Assembly (NCBI GenBank): GCA_018830415.1
Contig: JAHJSJ010000030.1
Coordinates: 1 to 18,400 of the forward strand
Source of the DNA: Alphaproteobacteria bacterium
Lineage (GTDB): Bacteria; Pseudomonadota; Alphaproteobacteria; Sphingomonadales; Sphingomonadaceae
Length of the DNA stretch: 18,400 bases
Reading direction: 5' to 3'
Below, piece by piece: positions 1 through 7,218 of the stretch (position 1 is its first letter; every line of letters begins with the position of its first letter). A program made the position numbers and the translations under genes. The notes beneath the pieces are model-generated. The model did no database searches. It saw only the letters and a program-made list of their open reading frames with translations, and was not told the origin of the DNA.

Positions 1-1110
1 CGCGGCAGGGGTGGCCCATTCGCGCCATTCGCGGTGCGCCTCAGCCCCGGCGTCGAACGGAATAATGCCCGCATCTTCCCACAGCGCGGCGCATTCGGCG
101 AATTCATCGACACCGCAGCACAGCGCCAAATCGGTGCGGTAAACCCGGCCCAGTTCTTCCGGATCAGGGTGAATATGCACCAGCAATTGCCCCGGATGAT
201 CGAGGGTGGGGAGAGTGTAGCCCTCGGTCGTCGCCTCACCCAACCGCGCGCCGACCGCAATGATCAGGTCAGCGTTTCTGACCCGCTCGACCAGCTTGGG
301 ATTGGGGCCATAGCCGAGGTTCCCGGCATAGACCGGGCTATCGGGCGCGCACGCATCCTGACGCCGGAATGCACTCGCCACGGGTAGTCCGACCCTTTCG
401 GCAAAGCTCTGAAAATATTCGCGCGCCTTGGCGTTCCAGCCCGCGCCGCCGATGATCGCCATCGGGCTGGCTGCGTCGGCAATCAGATCGAACAATGCCT
501 GCATCGCATCGGGGCAGGCGGCCTGCGCGGTGCGGGTGACGAACGGGCGGGGGGAAATCGTGACAGGCACGCGTTCGGCCAGCATATCTTCGGGCAGGGC
601 CAGCACCACCGGCCCCGGCCTGCCATTGATCGCGGTCGCATAGGCGCGGGCGATATATTCGGGGATGCGCGCCGGATCATCAATCCGCGCTGCCCATTTG
701 CAGATGGGGGAGAAAAAGGCGGTGAAATCGACCTCCTGAAACCCCTCACGTCCCTGCATCGCGCGCGCCACATCGCCCACGAACAGGATCATTGGCTGCG
801 AATCCTGATGCGCCACATGCACGCCGATGCTGGCATTGGTCGCGCCGGGGCCGCGGGTGACGAAAGCAACACCGGGCCTGCCTGTCGCCGCCGCCTGCAT
901 CGCCCCGTCGGCGCAAGCCATGAACGCTGCGCCGCCTTCCTGTCGGCAAGTTACCACGTCGATTTGAGGCCGGTCGGGCAGTGCATCCAGCACCGCGAGA
1001 AAGCTTTCGCCCGGCACGGTGAAGATCCGTTCACACCCCTGCTCGGCAAGGCAATCGACCAGCAATGCAGCCGCGCTCTTGAAAGAATTGGGGCGTGTGG
1101 AATCAGGCAT
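1..1110 (-). CDS. ThDP-dependent enzyme, acetolactate synthase superfamily (C-terminus beyond window)
   Basis: An open frame runs from an ATG at 1110 to the window edge, giving 370 residues with no stop. The N-terminal ThDP pyrimidine-binding domain is visible at about 10-175: VPGESF near 32-37, the RQEGGAA segment with the expected catalytic glutamate (E58), then TRGPGATN near 85-92. The central domain follows from about 190. The C-terminal pyrophosphate-binding domain, with its GDG..N metal site, would lie outside; family members are usually 540-600 residues. A GGGAGAG ribosome site sits 6-8 bases before the ATG and supports this start. The superfamily includes acetolactate synthase, benzoylformate decarboxylase and related carboligases. 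The visible half does not fix the substrate, and no small regulatory subunit (ilvH) is adjacent, so biosynthetic acetolactate synthase is not favoured. The gene is divergent from the next one, with about 190 bases between them. Confidence 0.88.
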   Translation of the reverse strand, partial: MPDSTRPNSFKSAAALLVDCLAEQGCERIFTVPGESFLAVLDALPDRPQIDVVTCRQEGGAAFMACADGAMQAAATGRPGVAFVTRGPGATNASIGVHVAHQDSQPMILFVGDVARAMQGREGFQEVDFTAFFSPICKWAARIDDPARIPEYIARAYATAINGRPGPVVLALPEDMLAERVPVTISPRPFVTRTAQAACPDAMQALFDLIADAASPMAIIGGAGWNAKAREYFQSFAERVGLPVASAFRRQDACAPDSPVYAGNLGYGPNPKLVERVRNADLIIAVGARLGEATTEGYTLPTLDHPGQLLVHIHPDPEELGRVYRTDLALCCGVDEFAECAALWEDAGIIPFDAGAEAHREWREWATPAA

Positions 1111-1300
1111 GTGACACTCTCCCGACTTGTCGTGTTCGGCGTCTACATCCGGCGCCAATCGCACGCAAACTCGCCCTATGCGCTGTGCCCGGTTAATGGG
1201 GCGGGCGATTGTGTCCCACGCTGCGACAGCGGCCGCAAGGGCGGTTCCAAAAGGTTAAGAAAGTCTTAAATTCGATTTTCCCGCAAGAGGAGAATCAGAA

Positions 1301-1492
1301 ATGCGTCGCAGTCTCGTGCTTAGTGATGAAAGCGCCCGCCACTGGTTCCGTTCGACCCTGCCGCCGCACGTGAAGCGCGATTTGCTGCCGATCCCGGCTG
1401 AGGCCTTGTGGCGGCTGACAATGTCGGACGTGCGCGGCTTTGCCAGCACTTACGTGGCGCTTACCGCAGCGATTTTCGTCTTCATTCTCTAA
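1301..1492 (+). CDS. small hypothetical protein with C-terminal membrane segment
   Basis: I do not recognise a family for this 63-residue protein. It is called real because an AGGAG site (1288-1292) lies 8 bases before the ATG and because it fills a gap otherwise free of genes. It also has a sensible layout: a basic, proline-containing first half (HWFRSTLPPHVKRDLLPIP) and a hydrophobic stretch from about residue 46 to the last residue (VALTAAIFVFIL), which looks like a C-terminal membrane anchor. Its TAA stop overlaps the TAG stop of the convergent MFS gene by two bases, so the two genes end exactly against each other. It could be a tail-anchored small membrane protein. It could also be a chance frame, although the ribosome site argues against that. 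Confidence 0.6.
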   Translation: MRRSLVLSDESARHWFRSTLPPHVKRDLLPIPAEALWRLTMSDVRGFASTYVALTAAIFVFIL

Positions 1493-2805
1493 TCGGAATC
1501 TGGTTCGCGCAATGCTTCGGTGGCGTGAAGCTTGCGCGCCAGCAGCGCGGCAAACAGGCACAGGATCAGGCTGACCAGCAATTGTTCCTCCAGCGGGATG
1601 CCAAAGAAACCGAGCGCACCTGCAACCCCTGCGCCCACCACCATGAACAGCGACGAGATAAAGTTGTTGGCCGCGACCGAACGCGATGCTTCGCTTTTGT
1701 CGACACGCGTGGTGAGGAACGCGTAAAGCGGCACCACAAACATCCCGCCTGCCACTGCGATCAGCAGAAGATTGGCGGTCAGCGCCAGCGCCAGCGGCTG
1801 GACGAGGAACTCGGTCACGGTGAACAGTTCGCCTGACGGTTGCAGGTTCCATGCGCGGCACAGCAGATAGAAGGTGACCAGCAGGCCGCCCATCACCAAC
1901 ACCGATTTGGCCGAATAGCGCGCCGAAATATCGCCTTTCAGCAGCGCGTTGATCGAGACTGATCCAATCGCAATCCCCGCCGAAAACGCCACCAACAGCA
2001 CAGCGGCGACCTGTTTGTCAGCCAGCAGCACGTTTTTGGCGAGCGGGATAAACTGCACCGACAAAATCGCCGCAATCGTCCAGAAATAACTGATCGCCAG
2101 CACCGAGTACCGCAGTTCAAGATTGCCCATCGAAAAGGCGATGAGCGATTTTGACGCTCGGATCGGGTTCCAGTCGACCTTGACCTCGGTCGTCTGCGCA
2201 GGCGCGGGCGGTACCCAGCGACACACCACGTAGCCTACCATTGCGACGGCGATTACCGCAATTGTGCTCGCCATGATTGGCAAAGCACCGCCCAGCATCA
2301 TGCCAGCCAGGATCGCCACATAGGTTCCCGCCTCAACCAGTCCGGTTCCCGCAAGCACTTCGTCTTTTTTCAGGTGTTGCGGCAGGATCGCGTATTTGAT
2401 CGGGCCAAAGAAGGTGGAATGAACCCCCATCGCAAACAGCGCTGCGAACAATAGCGGGATGGCAAGCGAATCCACCTGCATCCCGCGCGCCGCGAGCACC
2501 AGACCAGTTGCGCCAACCGACATGATGATGATTTCGGCAAATTTGATCCAGCGGATGATTTTGGTCTTGTCGCGCATATCGGCCAGTTGGCCTGCGGTCG
2601 CGGAAAACAGCACGAAGGGCAGCACGAACACCGCGGTCGCTATTCCGCTGATGAAGGTTTCGGTCTCCGGCGAATCATACACCTGATAGACCACGAACAG
2701 CACCATCGCGTTCTTGTAGAGATTGTCGTTCAGCGCATTGAGCAGCTGAGTGAGGAAAAGCGGCAGAAAACGCCGCTGGCGCAGCAGATGCGTCGATGTG
2801 GTCAT
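1489..2805 (-). CDS. MFS transporter, lysophospholipid transporter (LplT)-like
   Basis: This 438-residue protein is strongly hydrophobic throughout, with about 12 predicted membrane segments, the usual size for the major facilitator superfamily. The N-terminus carries the LNDNLYKNAMVLFVVY stretch (about 25-40) that I associate with LplT and with the MFS part of fused MFS-acyltransferase-acyl-ACP synthetase proteins. Further support is the loop containing GQLADMRDK (about 72-80) and the FFGPIKYAILPQHL segment after the fourth helix. LplT flips lysophospholipids across the inner membrane for re-acylation by Aas. No acyltransferase is fused or adjacent here, so the substrate is inferred. The start at 2805 has only weak ribosome-site support; an upstream ATG at 2822 is out of frame and gives only a six-residue peptide. 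The gene diverges from pgsA, another phospholipid gene, which suits a membrane-lipid role but does not prove it. Confidence 0.82.
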   Translation of the reverse strand: MTTSTHLLRQRRFLPLFLTQLLNALNDNLYKNAMVLFVVYQVYDSPETETFISGIATAVFVLPFVLFSATAGQLADMRDKTKIIRWIKFAEIIIMSVGATGLVLAARGMQVDSLAIPLLFAALFAMGVHSTFFGPIKYAILPQHLKKDEVLAGTGLVEAGTYVAILAGMMLGGALPIMASTIAVIAVAMVGYVVCRWVPPAPAQTTEVKVDWNPIRASKSLIAFSMGNLELRYSVLAISYFWTIAAILSVQFIPLAKNVLLADKQVAAVLLVAFSAGIAIGSVSINALLKGDISARYSAKSVLVMGGLLVTFYLLCRAWNLQPSGELFTVTEFLVQPLALALTANLLLIAVAGGMFVVPLYAFLTTRVDKSEASRSVAANNFISSLFMVVGAGVAGALGFFGIPLEEQLLVSLILCLFAALLARKLHATEALREPDSD

Positions 2806-2958
2806 GCGATGGTTTTGCTCATGCTGCCTCGCGGGTTCTTCGCGCCATAGCGCGCGCCCGCACTTTCACAAGAGCGCCGCCGTAATCGCGCTTTGTCGGG
2901 GATGGCGGGGCAGGGGGCTTTTGTCAGCGCCAAGTGCGCGCTAATGCAAGATCCAGCC

Positions 2959-3567
2959 ATGTCGAGCCTGCCCAACATCCTCACCCTGTCGCGCATCTTT
3001 GCGGTGCCGCTGCTAGCGTTTTTCCTGTGGTGGCCCGATTGGCGGCTAGGCTATCTGATCGGCTTTGTGCTTTATTGCATCATCGCGCTGACCGATTTTT
3101 TCGATGGTTATCTGGCCCGTGCGCAGGGGACGGTGTCGAAACTGGGGGTGTTTCTTGATCCGATAGCCGACAAGATCATGATCGCCGCGGTTATTCTGGT
3201 GCTGACCGCGCAAGGATATCTGCGCGGGCCATATGTTGGCGATATCCACGTGATTGCGGGACTGGTGATTCTGATGCGTGAAATCGCGGTCAGCGGATTG
3301 CGCGAATTTCTCGGCGGGATTCAGGTTTCAATGCCGGTGTCAAAGCTGGCCAAGTGGAAGACGACATTTCAGCTGGTGGCGATGGGCGCGCTGATTCTGG
3401 GCGGTGCGGTGCATGGCCCGCCGTGCCAGGCGGTGGGTGATATGTGCAGCACATTTGGCGAAAGCTGGATTCATGTGGTGGGGTTGGTGGCGCTGTGGGC
3501 CGCAGCGGCGCTGACTTGCATCACCGGGTGGGATTATCTGCGGGTCGGTTTGAAGCATATGGATTGA
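2959..3567 (+). CDS. pgsA: CDP-diacylglycerol--glycerol-3-phosphate 3-phosphatidyltransferase
   Basis: The enzyme makes phosphatidylglycerol phosphate from CDP-diacylglycerol and glycerol-3-phosphate, the committed step to phosphatidylglycerol and cardiolipin, in the inner membrane. The complete CDP-alcohol phosphatidyltransferase signature D-G-x2-A-R-x8-G-x3-D-x3-D is present at about residues 49-71 (DGYLAR then G, D and D at the expected spacing). Several hydrophobic helices surround it. With this start the protein has 202 residues, slightly longer than E. coli PgsA (182). The open frame extends further upstream to a TTG at 2893 and an ATG at 2944. I chose the ATG at 2959 because the family begins with a short lead into LPNILTLSRI, and no choice has a clear ribosome site. 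The gene diverges from the LplT-like transporter. GC-rich hairpins follow within 80 bases of its stop. Confidence 0.93.
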   Translation: MSSLPNILTLSRIFAVPLLAFFLWWPDWRLGYLIGFVLYCIIALTDFFDGYLARAQGTVSKLGVFLDPIADKIMIAAVILVLTAQGYLRGPYVGDIHVIAGLVILMREIAVSGLREFLGGIQVSMPVSKLAKWKTTFQLVAMGALILGGAVHGPPCQAVGDMCSTFGESWIHVVGLVALWAAAALTCITGWDYLRVGLKHMD

Positions 3568-3577
3568 GGGGCGGGCA

Positions 3578-3650
3578 CGCCGGGGAGGACGATGCCAAGG
3601 CGGACGAACGTCCGCCGCCCGCCTGCCCCGGCGAAGGCCGGGGCGTCTGA
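3578..3650. repeat. GC-rich palindromic repeat cluster after pgsA
   Basis: Two perfect hairpins lie in tandem. GGCGGAC-GAAC-GTCCGCC (3599-3616) has a 7-bp stem, and GCCCCGGC-GAAG-GCCGGGGC (3625-3644) an 8-bp stem. An upstream CGCCGGGG (3578-3585) could alternatively pair with CCCCGG in the second hairpin. The second hairpin looks like the dispersed palindromes common in sphingomonad genomes; that is recollection, not a search. No T-run follows, so a classical intrinsic terminator is not supported. The cluster may still stabilise the pgsA 3' end or end transcription before the riboswitch leader. Confidence 0.6.
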
Positions 3651-3655
3651 GGGCG

Positions 3656-3714
3656 CTAACAAAGAATCGCGCCTTATGGCGCATATTGCGCTCGCGCAGG
3701 CGAGCGCCTAACGC
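3656..3714. other. intergenic sequence before the riboswitch, probable promoter region
   Basis: This part of the 449-base gene-free stretch (3568-4016) holds no open frame worth calling. It contains a CGCTCGCGCAGGCGAGCG hairpin (about 3690-3707). A promoter for the riboswitch leader should lie in or just before this part, but no confident -35/-10 pair can be picked by eye. Confidence 0.3.
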
Positions 3715-3888
3715 AACAACGCGCCAAGGTAACGGGAATGCGGTTTGATTCCGCAGCTGTCCCTGCAACTGTAAGCGGTGAGTATGCGGTGTGCGCTCCT
3801 CTAGCGGGAGCAGCCACTGGGGGCCTTTGGGCCTCTGGGAAGGTGAGCACCGGATATGCTGATCCGTGAGCCAGGAGACCGACCGGGG
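3715..3888 (+). ncRNA. adenosylcobalamin riboswitch
   Basis: The conserved blocks of the cobalamin riboswitch class occur in the right order. GCAACTGTAAGCGG lies at 3765-3778, GCCACTG at 3813-3819, GGGAAGG at 3837-3843, and the B12 box GAGCCAGGAGACC at 3868-3880. AGGTAAC near 3726 can form the opening P1-like pairing with the GACC of the B12 box. The aptamer stands directly upstream of a BtuB-like TonB receptor on the same strand, the classic target: high adenosylcobalamin lowers expression of the uptake receptor. The exact 5' and 3' ends are approximate. Confidence 0.95.
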
Positions 3889-4016
3889 CGTGTCGCTCTT
3901 TGCTTGGCTCAGGGATTGGTCAGGCGCGGAAAAACACTTCTGTTGTGAGCGACATCACCGGGCCGTGGGGAATGAAACCCTCGCGGCCTTCATGTTGCTG
4001 ATGACGGGAGAAATCC
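3889..4016 (+). promoter_or_regulatory. btuB leader: riboswitch expression platform
   Basis: Three structures can be drawn between the aptamer and the start codon. TGTCGCTC (3891-3898) pairs perfectly with GAGCGACA (3947-3954). GGCCG..GGGG (3961-3970) pairs with CCCT..CGGCC (3978-3988). A weak ACGG/CCGT hairpin (4004-4007 with 4015-4018) would enclose the ribosome site GGGAG and touch the GTG start. No U-run follows any of them, so control of translation initiation or Rho is more likely than intrinsic termination. The choice between these structures is inference. Confidence 0.45.
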
Positions 4017-5963
4017 GTGAAGAATTTGCTATTGTTGAGCGGCGTTGCTGGGGCGGCGCTGGCTTTTTGCGCGCCACTGACGGCACAGGCTAGCCGCGAC
4101 GGCGAACCTGATTACGATCAGATTGTCATTGCCGATACCAAGCGCACCGATATCATCGTCAGCGCCACGCGTTCGGGCGATGTCCTGGTGCCCGAAAACT
4201 ACACCGGATCGGTAACGGTACTGGACGCTGACACGCTCGAAAACCGCCAAACCCGCGACATTGCCGACGTGCTGCGCGATGTGCCGGGCGTGGCGGTGGC
4301 GGGTGTGCCGGGGCAGACCCAGATCCGCCTGCGCGGCAGCGAGGCCAATCACGTGCTGGTGCTGGTCGACGGGATCGAGGTTTCCGATCCCTTTGGCGGC
4401 GAGTTCGACATTGGCACACTGCAAGCCGAGGTTGGCGCGCGGGTCGAAGTGCTGCGGGGTGCGCAATCGGCGCTCTATGGCTCGGATGCGATTGGCGGGG
4501 TGGTCGCCTATGAAAGCGCCAGCGGGCGCGAAGTGCCGGGGCTGGCTGCGCGGGTCGAAGGCGGCACCCACAACACCATCAATGGCGCGCTGCGTTATGG
4601 CACCAATGGCGATAGTTGGGACGCGGCGCTTTCCGCCACCGTCGTCAGCACCGGGGGGCAGCCCAATGCGCGCGGCGGCACCCGCGATATCGGGCGCGAC
4701 AGCTACACTCTCTCGGGCAAGGGCAGCGTGGACGTGACGGGCAGCCTCGCCCTGCGCGCCGCCGCCCGCTTCATCCGCACCGAGGGCGAGTTCAACGACA
4801 GCGATTTCGACTTCGCCAGCCCCACCTTTGGCCTCACCATCGACAGCCCCGGCACCGGCTATGTCAACGAAGCGGTCTATGCGCTGATCGGCGCGCGGGC
4901 CGATGCGCTGGAGGGGCGCTGGACGCATGATCTGTCCGCGCAGATGGCCGACATCGACCGCGCAACCTTCAGCGCGTTCGGCCCCACATCGGGGAGCGAG
5001 GGCGACCGGATCAAGGCGTCCTATGTCACCGCACTGCGGCTGGATACGGCGCACAACCTCACCTTCGCCGCCGATTGGGAGCGCGAACGGTTCCGAAATG
5101 CCGACCCATCGGGGTTTGCCTTTGCCGGGCGGCGCGCGATCGAAACGGTCGGGCTGGTCGGCGAATATCGCTATGCAGGCACGGCGGTCGACCTGACGGC
5201 GGCTGTGCGCCACGATCTTAATGACAAGTTCCGCGATGCCACCACCTTCCGGGTGGGCGCGGGATACCGCCTTACCGATACCACCCGGCTGCGCGCAGCG
5301 GCGGGTTCGGGCGTCAAGAACCCCGGCTTTTTCGAACTCTACGGCTTCGTCGACGGTCGCTTCATCGGCAATGATGCGCTGCGGCCCGAAAAATCGACGG
5401 GGTGGGAAGTGGGCGTGGATCAGGACGTGGGCGACAGCGCGCGCCTATCGATCACATATTTCGACAGCGAGTTGGAGCGCGAGATTTTCACCACCTTCCC
5501 GGCCCCCACCTTCATCGCCACACCGGCGAACCGTGTGACGGAAAGCCAGCAGCGCGGGGTTGAAGTGTCGCTGGCCGCCAGATTGGCCGAGCAATGGAGC
5601 TTCAATGCGGCCTATTCCTACCTTGATGCCGAGGAGGATGGGGTCGAGGAAGTGCGCCGCCCCGACCATATCGCCAGCGCGGCGCTGACATGGAGCGCGC
5701 CCGGCGATGCCGCATCCGCCACGCTGGTGGTGCGGCACAATGGCGCGACGCCTGATGTGGCCTTTACCGATCCCAGCTTTGTGCCGGTGCGGGTGCGGCT
5801 GGATGATTACACGCTGGTGAATCTCAACGCGCGGGTCAAGCTGGCCGAGGGTATCAGCGGCTTTGCCCGGATCGAAAACCTGTTTGATGAGGATTACGAA
5901 CAGGTGTTCAGCTTTGTGTCGCCGGGGCGGTCTGCCATGGCAGGGGTTGAAGCAAGGTTCTGA
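4017..5963 (+). CDS. btuB: BtuB-like TonB-dependent outer-membrane receptor, probable cobalamin uptake
   Basis: The protein has 648 residues. It has a signal peptide (MKNLLLLSGVAGAALAF through about AQA-S at 26), a TonB-box-like TDIIVSAT (44-51), and a plug domain at about 55-165 containing DVLRDVPGVAV, IRLRGSEANHVLVLVDG and VEVLRGAQSALYGSDAIGGVV. A C-terminal beta-barrel follows, ending in phenylalanine as outer-membrane proteins usually do. BtuB binds cobalamin at the surface and passes it to the periplasm using TonB energy. The specificity call rests mainly on the riboswitch directly upstream; BtuB itself is about 600 residues. The start is a GTG with GGGAG six bases before it. LAFC at 15-18 resembles a lipobox, but the later signal-peptidase I site is more usual for this family. 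No btuCDF or cobalamin biosynthesis genes are adjacent. Confidence 0.92.
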   Translation: MKNLLLLSGVAGAALAFCAPLTAQASRDGEPDYDQIVIADTKRTDIIVSATRSGDVLVPENYTGSVTVLDADTLENRQTRDIADVLRDVPGVAVAGVPGQTQIRLRGSEANHVLVLVDGIEVSDPFGGEFDIGTLQAEVGARVEVLRGAQSALYGSDAIGGVVAYESASGREVPGLAARVEGGTHNTINGALRYGTNGDSWDAALSATVVSTGGQPNARGGTRDIGRDSYTLSGKGSVDVTGSLALRAAARFIRTEGEFNDSDFDFASPTFGLTIDSPGTGYVNEAVYALIGARADALEGRWTHDLSAQMADIDRATFSAFGPTSGSEGDRIKASYVTALRLDTAHNLTFAADWERERFRNADPSGFAFAGRRAIETVGLVGEYRYAGTAVDLTAAVRHDLNDKFRDATTFRVGAGYRLTDTTRLRAAAGSGVKNPGFFELYGFVDGRFIGNDALRPEKSTGWEVGVDQDVGDSARLSITYFDSELEREIFTTFPAPTFIATPANRVTESQQRGVEVSLAARLAEQWSFNAAYSYLDAEEDGVEEVRRPDHIASAALTWSAPGDAASATLVVRHNGATPDVAFTDPSFVPVRVRLDDYTLVNLNARVKLAEGISGFARIENLFDEDYEQVFSFVSPGRSAMAGVEARF

Positions 5964-5967
5964 CCAG

Positions 5968-6064
5968 CTTCCCCCTCCCTTGAGGGAGGGGCCGGGGGTG
6001 GGTGCGCGACGGTCGCTGCTGCCGAATACCCATCCCCCAACCCCTTCCCTCAAGGGAAGGGGAG
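5968..6064. repeat. pair of inverted palindromic repeats (REP/BIME-like)
   Basis: Two copies of a roughly 36-base unit lie head to head, at 5968-6003 and, inverted, at 6028-6064. Each is itself a hairpin: CCCCTCCC-TTGA-GGGAGGGG (5972-5991) and CCCCTTCCC-TCAA-GGGAAGGGG (6041-6062). Each is flanked on the same relative side by a G-rich tract and GGGT. The composite lies in the 153-base gap between btuB and obgE. Such units are commonly dispersed in proteobacterial genomes and often mistaken for genes, because they translate as PLPQGRG-type peptides. It could also end btuB transcription or stabilise its message. Confidence 0.8.
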
Positions 6065-6116
6065 CAGAATTGCCAACCCCCTCGCAATTGCAGCAAGAAA
6101 TGCGTAGGGGACGCCG

Positions 6117-7187
6117 ATGCATTTTCTCGACCAAGCCAAGATCTATGTGAAATCCGGCGGGGGCGGCCCTGGGGCCGTTTCTTTCCGGCGTGAAAAATAC
6201 GTCGAATATGGCGGGCCTGACGGCGGTGACGGCGGGCGCGGCGGCGATATCGTGTTCGAAGCCGTCGCCGGTCTCAACACCCTGATCGACTTTCGCTACA
6301 CCCAGCATTTCAAGGCGCCGCGCGGCGGGCACGGGATGGGCAAGGATCGCACCGGGGCCTCGGCCAAGCCGCTGGTGATCAAGGTGCCGGTCGGCACGCA
6401 GATCATTTCCGAAGACAAGGACGAGGTGCTGGCCGATTTCACCGAGGTCGGTCAGCGCGTCGTGCTGCTTGAAGGCGGGATGGGCGGGCGCGGCAATGCC
6501 AGCTACAAAACCTCCACCAACCGCGCCCCGCGCCAGCATCAGCCGGGTATCGCGGGCGAGGAATTGTGGGTCTGGCTGCGGCTGAAACTGCTCGCGGATG
6601 TGGGCCTTGTCGGCCTGCCCAATGCCGGCAAATCGACCTTCATCAACGCGGTCAGCAATGCCGGGGCCAAGGTCGGCGATTATGCCTTCACCACGCTGGT
6701 GCCCAAACTGGGCGTGGTGCGGCACAAGGGGCGCGAATTTGTGCTGGCCGACATTCCCGGCCTGATCGAAGGCGCGGCCGAAGGCGCAGGGGTGGGCGAC
6801 CGTTTCCTCGGCCATATCGAACGTTGCCGCGTGCTGATCCACCTGATCGACATCACCGGCACCGAAGCCGCTGACCCGGTCGAAGCGATGCGCGTGGTCG
6901 AGGAAGAACTCGCGGCATACGGCGCGGGGCTGGAAGACAAATCGCGGCTGGTGGCGCTCAACAAGCTCGATCTGGCCGACGCCGAACTGGTTGAAGCCTT
7001 CCGCGCCGAATTGCTGGCGGCAGGGGCGGAAAAGGTGTTCGCAGTATCCGGCGCGACCGGAGCGGGCATTCCCGAACTGCTCGACGCGGTGCTCGGCTAC
7101 CTGCCTGATCGCACCTCAACCGAAACCAAGGCGGTCGAAATCGAAGATATGGACGCCGACGGGGCGGCCGACTGGTCGCCGCTCTGA
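6117..7187 (+). CDS. obgE: GTPase ObgE/CgtA
   Basis: This 356-residue essential GTPase is involved in 50S ribosome assembly and stress signalling. The glycine-rich Obg domain spans about 1-158 (for example SGGGGPGAVSFRREKYVEYG and GGMGGRGN). The G domain follows with G1 GLPNAGKS (166-173), the switch threonines in FTT (191-193), G3 DIPG (212-215), G4 NKLD (282-285) and G5 SGATG (311-315). After the G domain only a short acidic tail remains, with no OCT domain, as in many proteobacterial ObgE proteins. An AGGGG sequence about six bases before the ATG supports the start. proB follows after 31 bases on the same strand and is probably cotranscribed. The usual upstream neighbours rplU and rpmA are absent; btuB and a repeat pair stand there instead. 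Confidence 0.97.
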   Translation: MHFLDQAKIYVKSGGGGPGAVSFRREKYVEYGGPDGGDGGRGGDIVFEAVAGLNTLIDFRYTQHFKAPRGGHGMGKDRTGASAKPLVIKVPVGTQIISEDKDEVLADFTEVGQRVVLLEGGMGGRGNASYKTSTNRAPRQHQPGIAGEELWVWLRLKLLADVGLVGLPNAGKSTFINAVSNAGAKVGDYAFTTLVPKLGVVRHKGREFVLADIPGLIEGAAEGAGVGDRFLGHIERCRVLIHLIDITGTEAADPVEAMRVVEEELAAYGAGLEDKSRLVALNKLDLADAELVEAFRAELLAAGAEKVFAVSGATGAGIPELLDAVLGYLPDRTSTETKAVEIEDMDADGAADWSPL

Positions 7188-7218
7188 CAATCGAACACCA
7201 GATACCTTAGAGGAAGCC

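Noticed and set aside
3578..3650. Intrinsic terminator for pgsA
   Set aside because: Strong stems but no T-run after either hairpin, so it is listed as a repeat and not as a terminator.
3866..4093. 75-residue plus-strand frame starting in the riboswitch
   Set aside because: It begins in the B12 box and overlaps the btuB signal peptide in another frame; the region is explained as a riboswitch leader.
4029..5213. 394-residue minus-strand open frame
   Set aside because: Fully antisense to the BtuB-like receptor, with no domain pattern and no ribosome site considered convincing.
5908..6096. 62-residue minus-strand frame with PLPQGRG and SLEGRGWG
   Set aside because: This peptide is the known false translation of dispersed palindromic repeats.
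5445..6842. 465-residue minus-strand open frame across btuB, the repeats and obgE
   Set aside because: It runs antisense to two well-supported genes and through the repeat pair; its composition (H/G/P/R-rich) is typical of GC-rich shadow frames.
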